Assembly (NCBI GenBank): GCA_029785195.1
Contig: JAFMAD010000005.1
Span: 1 to 64,000, forward strand
Direction of reading: 5' to 3'
DNA: 64,000 nt
Source of the DNA: Nitrososphaerota archaeon
GTDB lineage: Archaea > Thermoproteota > Nitrososphaeria > Nitrososphaerales > Gagatemarchaeaceae
Positions 59,490 through 64,000 of this stretch are shown here, piece by piece. The notes under the pieces were generated by a model. The model did not search any database. It was not told where the DNA came from and worked only from the letters and a program-made list of their open reading frames with translations. Made by a program: the position numbers and the translations under genes. Every line of letters starts with the position of its first letter. Within the stretch, counting starts at the first letter, position 1.

Positions 59490-60143
59490 CTACTCCTGTT
59501 CGAGTATCTTCACGGTCTTCGAAGCGCCGAGGAGCTTCTTGAACCTCTCGGCATCTGCCTTCGTCCCCACGATGGATTGGAAGTGCATCGGGACGACGAC
59601 CTTTGCCTTCATCCCCTTTGCCGCCTCGGCCGCCTCTTCCGCGGTCATGACGTACGTCCCAGAGACAGGCAGGAACGCGACGTCGACGTCCACAGACTTC
59701 AACTCCGGCGTGGCGTCACTGTCCCCGGCCTGATAGAACCTCACCCCATCGACGGTGACAATGTACCCGACCCGGCCGTCCTCCCTTGGGTGGAATACCT
59801 TGCCAGGTTCCCTGAACTTGTTGAGGTTGTAAGCTGGGACAGCCTCTATCTTCACACCCTTCGCTTCGATGCTCGACCCAGGCTTCACGAAAAGCTTCTC
59901 TTGCCCGTAGGGCTTCAGGGGCTCCTCGCATATCTTGGGCGCGACGATGGTCGTCGACGGGGTGACGAACTTTCTGATGTCTTCGTCGCTCAGGTGGTCG
60001 AAGTGTTCGTGGGTGATCAGCAGCACGTCGGCCTTGTAGTCCCCTTTCGCCTTGAATGGGTCGATTATCACAGTCCTTGACCCAGACAGGACAAAGCCGT
60101 CGTGCCCTAGCCAGCGTACCCTGATGCCTTCGTATGTCCACAT
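59490..60143 (-). CDS. Metallo-beta-lactamase-fold hydrolase (UPF0173)
   Basis: 217 aa. Metal ligands HEHFDHLSDEDI (H-x-H-x-D-H), D in FYQAGDSDATPEL, H in VVPMHFQSI. The N-terminal WLGHDGFVLSGSRTVIIDPF is typical of the L-ascorbate lactonase-like UPF0173 group. Substrate unknown. Confidence 0.9.
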   Translation of the reverse strand: MWTYEGIRVRWLGHDGFVLSGSRTVIIDPFKAKGDYKADVLLITHEHFDHLSDEDIRKFVTPSTTIVAPKICEEPLKPYGQEKLFVKPGSSIEAKGVKIEAVPAYNLNKFREPGKVFHPREDGRVGYIVTVDGVRFYQAGDSDATPELKSVDVDVAFLPVSGTYVMTAEEAAEAAKGMKAKVVVPMHFQSIVGTKADAERFKKLLGASKTVKILEQE

Positions 60144-60155
60144 GAAGAACCGCCC

Positions 60156-60755
60156 CTACAGGTCTATGCCTTCTTCCTTGATGCCCGTCTTGTCGACGGT
60201 CAAGATATCAATCCCGTTGCCGCTCATGGCGTCCCTGGCCACCGCCGCCTTGATGGCAGATATCGCGAGGTCTCGTGCCTCTTTCTGGGCCATATTGGGG
60301 TCGTACCCCGCTTCGATCACCCCGATGGCGGTCTCCTCGCCAGTGCCAACGGTGGCGTATTGGTCTGAGATCACGCTGCCCAGCGGGTCGAGGACGAAGA
60401 CCACCGGCTTGTCGCCGATGCCCCCCAGAATGACCTGCGTCAGCAGAGGGGCGTACCTGTTCTGGAACATGAGAGTCGACATTAGCTTCGCGACAGAGTT
60501 AGGCTTCATCGACTTCCTTGATTCGAGCTCCTTCAGCTTAGAGTAGACGGAGACCTCCTTCACCAGGTTCTGCATGTCAGCAATCATTCCGGCGCAGACC
60601 GCACCGACGTTGTCGGTGACCTTGAAGACCTTCTTACCAGACTTGCTCCTCACGAAGTTCCCTAGGGTTATCCGGCGCTCCGCGCCCATGACGACTCCGT
60701 CCTTGTAGGCGATGCCGACGGCAGTCGCCCCTGGCATGAACTGTTCGTAGGACAT
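60156..60755 (-). CDS. psmB: Proteasome beta subunit lacking the catalytic threonine
   Basis: 199 aa. Beta-type core: GATAVGIAYKDGVVMGAE, then GNFVRSKSGKKVFKV (K33 equivalent kept) and ARDAMSGNGIDILTVD. Aligning G-T1-T2-T3-V-G puts Ala10 at position 1 (G-A-T-A-V-G), so the nucleophile is missing, as in the non-catalytic beta subunit of Sulfolobales. It probably works with a second, active beta subunit elsewhere in the genome. Confidence 0.92.
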   Translation of the reverse strand: MSYEQFMPGATAVGIAYKDGVVMGAERRITLGNFVRSKSGKKVFKVTDNVGAVCAGMIADMQNLVKEVSVYSKLKELESRKSMKPNSVAKLMSTLMFQNRYAPLLTQVILGGIGDKPVVFVLDPLGSVISDQYATVGTGEETAIGVIEAGYDPNMAQKEARDLAISAIKAAVARDAMSGNGIDILTVDKTGIKEEGIDL

Positions 60756-60788
60756 CGGAAATCTGATGAGGCGCCTGTGCCCGCCCTT

Positions 60789-61853
60789 TTAGACATTGTG
60801 CCGTTCGGCGCGACGCCATCCCCCCACTGGGGTCACCGTGACCATGACCCCGTCACCTGAAGGCTCTACCTTCCAACGGCACCCGGTAAAGAGCCCCGCC
60901 AGCCTGAGCCCCGACTCAAGGTGCGATGTCATCGATGGGATCTTCACCCGCGACTCTCGCTTCGCCATGGAGAGGAGCGGGAGCAGCATGTCCGCCAAGT
61001 TCGCATCCAAGCACCCTCCAGACCGCTCGGCTGCAAGGAACGCCGCCGCTGCTTCCCTACCCACCCCCTCTGCGGGCTTCCCTTTCGCCCCTATGGCGTC
61101 TGAGCCGAGAAGAGCCTCGCTGCTCACGCGCGCGACCAGCACCGAGGTGCCTGGGGAGGCAGACTCCGCGGCGACTACCTCGGACTGCGCGTCGATGTCT
61201 GCCTTTCGCAAGAGCTCGACCGCCGAATCAGCCTGGCGCTGGGCGACTGCCTTCGGGAGGCTGCCACAACGACTCAAGAGTCGGACAGACTTCACCGGGG
61301 GCCTGGAGGTCATGTCCAGGGCGGAGACGCCCCCGCAGGGCTCTATGGAGGCAGTGATGACGCCACCGCCCCGCGGGTAGTAGCCGCGGCTGGATGCTTC
61401 GACCTCGAGACGCATACCGAGTTTCCCGTATCCCGCTCTCACGACTTCGCGGAAGTAGTCGAAGGTCGGGCTCCAGGGGACGTCTGTCCCTCCCACCAGT
61501 TGGAGCCGGAGGTGCGAGCCGCTCAGCGCGACCGCGGGGACCACGGCCTGGAGGACCAAGGTTACGCTCGCAGCGGTCCCCATGTCGGCCGATACGGCCT
61601 CGCGCCGCGGGTACCCTGGGGCGAACTTGACCTCTTGGGATCCTTCGGTCGCCCCGCTTAACTCCCCGCCGAAAACATCAGCTAGGACCCTCAGCGCCGA
61701 GAGGTGCTGCCTCTTGAGCCCCGGGACCTCTCTCCCTGCCCTGATATTGACTACGCGGACGGGGACACGCCCAGTCGCAGAAAACGCCAGCGCCGAACGG
61801 AGGATCTGCCCTCCTCCCTCGCCCTGCGAGCCGTCCACTTCGACGTAGCCCAT
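60789..61853 (-). CDS. rtcA: RNA 3'-terminal phosphate cyclase RtcA
   Basis: 354 aa. EVDGSQGEGGGQILRSALAF is the conserved N-terminal ATP/RNA motif; the adenylated His lies in IPSMTSHLESGLRLAG; SRGYYPRGGGVI and AEGVGREAAAAFL are also typical. Makes 2',3'-cyclic phosphate ends on RNA. Divergent from the NMN adenylyltransferase. Confidence 0.95.
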   Translation of the reverse strand: MGYVEVDGSQGEGGGQILRSALAFSATGRVPVRVVNIRAGREVPGLKRQHLSALRVLADVFGGELSGATEGSQEVKFAPGYPRREAVSADMGTAASVTLVLQAVVPAVALSGSHLRLQLVGGTDVPWSPTFDYFREVVRAGYGKLGMRLEVEASSRGYYPRGGGVITASIEPCGGVSALDMTSRPPVKSVRLLSRCGSLPKAVAQRQADSAVELLRKADIDAQSEVVAAESASPGTSVLVARVSSEALLGSDAIGAKGKPAEGVGREAAAAFLAAERSGGCLDANLADMLLPLLSMAKRESRVKIPSMTSHLESGLRLAGLFTGCRWKVEPSGDGVMVTVTPVGGWRRAERHNV

Positions 61854-61939
61854 GGCGAGCCTCGTCAGACCACGACCTGTTAAGCTATGGCGCTGGTCTT
61901 CTTAAATAGAGCCCGCAGGGGCGGGCCGAACGAAGTCGG

Positions 61940-62476
61940 ATGCGGGTCGGTCTTCTGGTCGGCCGGTTCCAACCGTTCCATCTTGGTCATCTTGGAGCTG
62001 TGAAGTACGCCCTGCGTGAGGTGGACTACCTCTACGTGGTGGTAGGGTCAGCCCAGAGAAGCCATGAAAGGGACAACCCTTTCACGGCAGGGGAAAGGAT
62101 TGCGATGATCAAGGCGGCGCTGGACGGTAACGGAGTGGACCCTTCAAGGTGGATGGCGATACCCATCGCGGACGCCGATTCGCACTCTCTGTGGGTGTCC
62201 ACCGTGGTGTCCATGGTCCCTAAGTTCGACAGGGTATTCACGAACGACGCGCTGACGTTCCTGCTCTTCAGAGAAGAAGGCATCCAGGTGAAGGCGGTGC
62301 CATACCTAGACAGGGAGAAGTACTCGGCCACCAACGTCAGGGACAGGATTCTTGAACGCAAGGACTGGAAAGCACTGGTGCCGGCCCAGGTGGCCAGGCT
62401 GGTTGAGAAGTTCGGCGGAGTGGAGCGCGTGAGAGCGCTTATCCGCAAGGACCTGAAGGGTGGCAGGCATGGATAA
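61940..62476 (+). CDS. Nicotinamide-nucleotide adenylyltransferase, archaeal
   Basis: 178 aa. Joins NMN and ATP to NAD. GLLVGRFQPFHLGHLGAVKY carries the HxGH motif; FTAGERIAMIKAAL, DADSHSLWVSTVVSMVPKFD and KYSATNVRDRILERKDW (ISGTEIR-like) follow. TATA-like CTTAAATAG about 35 nt upstream. Overlaps the aminotransferase start by 8 nt. Confidence 0.94.
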   Translation: MRVGLLVGRFQPFHLGHLGAVKYALREVDYLYVVVGSAQRSHERDNPFTAGERIAMIKAALDGNGVDPSRWMAIPIADADSHSLWVSTVVSMVPKFDRVFTNDALTFLLFREEGIQVKAVPYLDREKYSATNVRDRILERKDWKALVPAQVARLVEKFGGVERVRALIRKDLKGGRHG

Positions 62477-63563
62477 ACAGAAGCTGATCATGCTTCCTGG
62501 ACCCACCAACGTTTCAGAGAGGGTCATGCGGGCGATGCTCAACCCTGTCATCAACCACAGAGGCAATGAGTTCACTGAGCTCTACAAAGGGGTCCTCGAC
62601 AAGACGAAGCGCCTCTTCCAGACGCAGGGAGAAGCGGTGGTACTTTCCTCGTCAGGCACAGGGGGGGTAGAGGCTGCGGTCTGGAACCTCATACGGCCAG
62701 GGGACGTAGCCGTGGTACCTGTCTTCGGCGAATTCAGCATGAGGCTCGCGGAGACCGTGGAGCTAGCCGGTGGAGTGGCGATTCGGGTCTCGTCTGACTT
62801 CGGGAAGGTTCCGACCCTTGAACAGCTGAAATCTGCCATGGAGCAGCATGAGAAAGTCAAGGCGATGTTCTTGGTGCACAACGAGACCAGCACGGGGGTG
62901 GCGGTCCCCTACGTCGAGGAGGCCACAAGGCTCGCCAGGGACAGTGGGGCCTTCGCAGTGATAGACGCCATCTCCAGTCTTGGGGGGTACGCCATCCCTG
63001 TCGACAGGTGGGGGGTGGACGTTTGCATCACCGGGAGCCAAAAGTGCGTCGCAGCCCCCCCTGGACTGGCGCTGCTCTCGGTGAGCGATAGGGTGGCAGA
63101 TTACCTGAAGGGATCTCCACCAAAGACCAGATACTTCGACCTCCACAGGTACCTGGAGTATGGCGCCAAGGGGCAGACGCCTTTCACACCGGCCCTCCCA
63201 CTTTACTACGCGCTGGACGAGGCTTTGGAGGAACTTCTCGAAGAGGGGCTGGAGAAGAGGGTCGAAAGGCACGACCGCATGTCTGTGGGCATATACGACG
63301 GCCTGGCGAAACTGGGCCTCAAGGCGGTAGCGGAGAAGTCCGTGAGGTCCAAGACGGTCGTCGCTTCGTACTACCCCCAAGGGGTTGACGACTCGAGGTT
63401 CAGGGAGGAGCTAGCCCAGCGCAAGGGGGTCGTGATAGCAGGCGGATTCGGCCCGTTCGCGGGCAAAGTGTTCAGGGTAGGATGCATGGGCCAGATCAAC
63501 GAGGCCTACGTAGAGACCACGCTGCGGGCCATAGGAGAGACCCTTGCCGCCTTCGGGAGCTGA
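62469..63563 (+). CDS. Class V aminotransferase (alanine/serine-glyoxylate or serine-pyruvate type)
   Basis: 364 aa PLP enzyme. MLPGPTNVSERVMRAM, SSSGTGGVEAAVWNLIRPGD, HNETSTGVAVPY, VIDAISSLGGYAIP and PLP Lys in CITGSQKCVAAPPGLALL are standard. ATG 62469 preferred over GTG 62460, which lies in its ribosome-binding region. Could complete serine/glycine metabolism with the serA-like gene. Confidence 0.93.
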   Translation: MDKQKLIMLPGPTNVSERVMRAMLNPVINHRGNEFTELYKGVLDKTKRLFQTQGEAVVLSSSGTGGVEAAVWNLIRPGDVAVVPVFGEFSMRLAETVELAGGVAIRVSSDFGKVPTLEQLKSAMEQHEKVKAMFLVHNETSTGVAVPYVEEATRLARDSGAFAVIDAISSLGGYAIPVDRWGVDVCITGSQKCVAAPPGLALLSVSDRVADYLKGSPPKTRYFDLHRYLEYGAKGQTPFTPALPLYYALDEALEELLEEGLEKRVERHDRMSVGIYDGLAKLGLKAVAEKSVRSKTVVASYYPQGVDDSRFREELAQRKGVVIAGGFGPFAGKVFRVGCMGQINEAYVETTLRAIGETLAAFGS

Positions 63564-63600
63564 AACTCTTTAAACCCAACCTGGAGGCTGGTCGAAATCC

Positions 63601-64000
63601 ATGGCGTTTGAGAAGGGCAGCCTGATATTCGCAAACTACACCGCGTGGGTGAAGGATACCGGCGAAGGCATCGAGTCCACTGTGGAGTCCGAGGCCAAGC
63701 AGCTCAAGATATACGAGGAGGCGAGGAGATACGAGCCAAGACTCGTGGCCGTGGGCGAGGGGTGGCTCATCACCGGCCTGGACGCCGAGGTGGCTAAGCT
63801 CTCAGTGGGGGACAAGAAGGAGATCGAACTCTCCCCGGAGAAGGCGTTCGGCAACAGGGATCCTACCCAGCTCCGCATGATCCCGCTCCGGAAATTCGGG
63901 GATAGGGAGCACGAGCTAGCCGTGGGCGATAGCGTGGACGTTGACAACAGAGTTGGCATTGTGAGGTTCATCGGGTCTGGAAGGGCGCAGGTTGACTTCA
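63601..64000 (+). CDS. FKBP-type peptidyl-prolyl isomerase, SlyD-like (partial)
   Basis: About 133 residues are visible before the window ends. MAFEKGSLIFANYTAWVKDT begins an FKBP domain; GEGWLITGLDAEVAKLSVGD and ELSPEKAFGNRD are SlyD/archaeal FKBP signatures, followed by an insert-in-flap domain (VGDSVDVDNRVGIVRFIG). Protein-folding helper. TATA CTTTAAAC about 28 nt before the ATG. Confidence 0.94.
   Translation, partial: MAFEKGSLIFANYTAWVKDTGEGIESTVESEAKQLKIYEEARRYEPRLVAVGEGWLITGLDAEVAKLSVGDKKEIELSPEKAFGNRDPTQLRMIPLRKFGDREHELAVGDSVDVDNRVGIVRFIGSGRAQVDF

Noticed and set aside
1-64000. CRISPR array, prophage or replication origin
   Set aside because: I saw no regularly spaced repeats, phage structural genes, cdc6/orc gene or clustered origin boxes.

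Overview
The window is a GC-rich, gene-dense stretch of an archaeal chromosome. Evidence for Archaea: an S10/spc-type ribosomal protein cluster carrying archaeal-only members (eS4, eL32, eL19, the RNase P protein Rpp29), a thermosome, aEF-1-beta, FEN1, Kae1/Bud32/Pcc1, a proteasome beta subunit, diphthine synthase, geranylgeranyl reductase, TATA-box promoters with leaderless starts, and a tRNA with bulge-helix-bulge introns. Gene content suggests a TACK archaeon, perhaps a heterotrophic, non-ammonia-oxidising relative of Nitrososphaeria, but I cannot place it further. Most of the sequence looks vertically inherited; one small patch (about 36.0-37.1 kb) holds a transposase remnant and a less GC-rich gene.

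Layout. 1-6.9 kb (minus): ribosomal operon from uL22 to uS5, which starts at its own promoter just before uL22. 7.1-10.7 kb (minus): succinate dehydrogenase with two unusual membrane subunits. 10.8-16.5 kb (minus): SUF Fe-S assembly cluster sufC-B-D-Rieske-S-U, with a 14-bp motif repeated in opposite orientation before sufC and sufB. 16.5-24.8 kb: a GAF-type methionine sulfoxide reductase candidate, aquaporin, thermosome, an ornithine cyclodeaminase-like enzyme, a DUF371 protein coupled to a mevalonate decarboxylase-like protein, an SDR, a HEAT protein and an MDR reductase. 24.8-28.1 kb (minus): monocarboxylate-type symporter with a DUF3311 partner, preceded by a GltD-like oxidoreductase broken by a stop and a frameshift. 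28.2 kb: tRNA-Lys(CTT) with two introns.

28.5-36.0 kb: diphthine synthase fused to DUF357, FAD synthase, translin, an Hjc-like nuclease with a CTG-start zinc ribbon, a hotdog thioesterase, FEN1, aEF-1-beta, geranylgeranyl reductase and Pth2. 37.2-43.4 kb: TruD, ferredoxin-NADP reductase-like, eL15, a phosphoglycerate dehydrogenase-like enzyme, a flavoprotein and YchF. 43.4-50.5 kb: information-processing block with eS1, SerRS, Pcc1, a DHH nuclease, uS15, Bud32, Kae1, an exosome-associated protein and Pop5.

50.5-58.1 kb: acyl-CoA metabolism (SCP2, DUF35, two thiolases, acyl-CoA dehydrogenase, 3-hydroxyacyl-CoA dehydrogenase/crotonase fusion, class III CoA transferase). 58.3-64 kb: methyltransferase, RHH protein, MBL hydrolase, a proteasome beta subunit lacking Thr1, RtcA, NMN adenylyltransferase, a class V aminotransferase and a partial FKBP.

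Taken together, the metabolic genes point to growth on organic or fatty acids: monocarboxylate uptake, acyl-CoA oxidation, electrons into the quinone pool through SDH, and a SUF system supplying Fe-S clusters. Many first-in-operon genes begin with TTG or GTG about 25-30 nt after a TATA box, so several longest-ORF starts have been corrected here.
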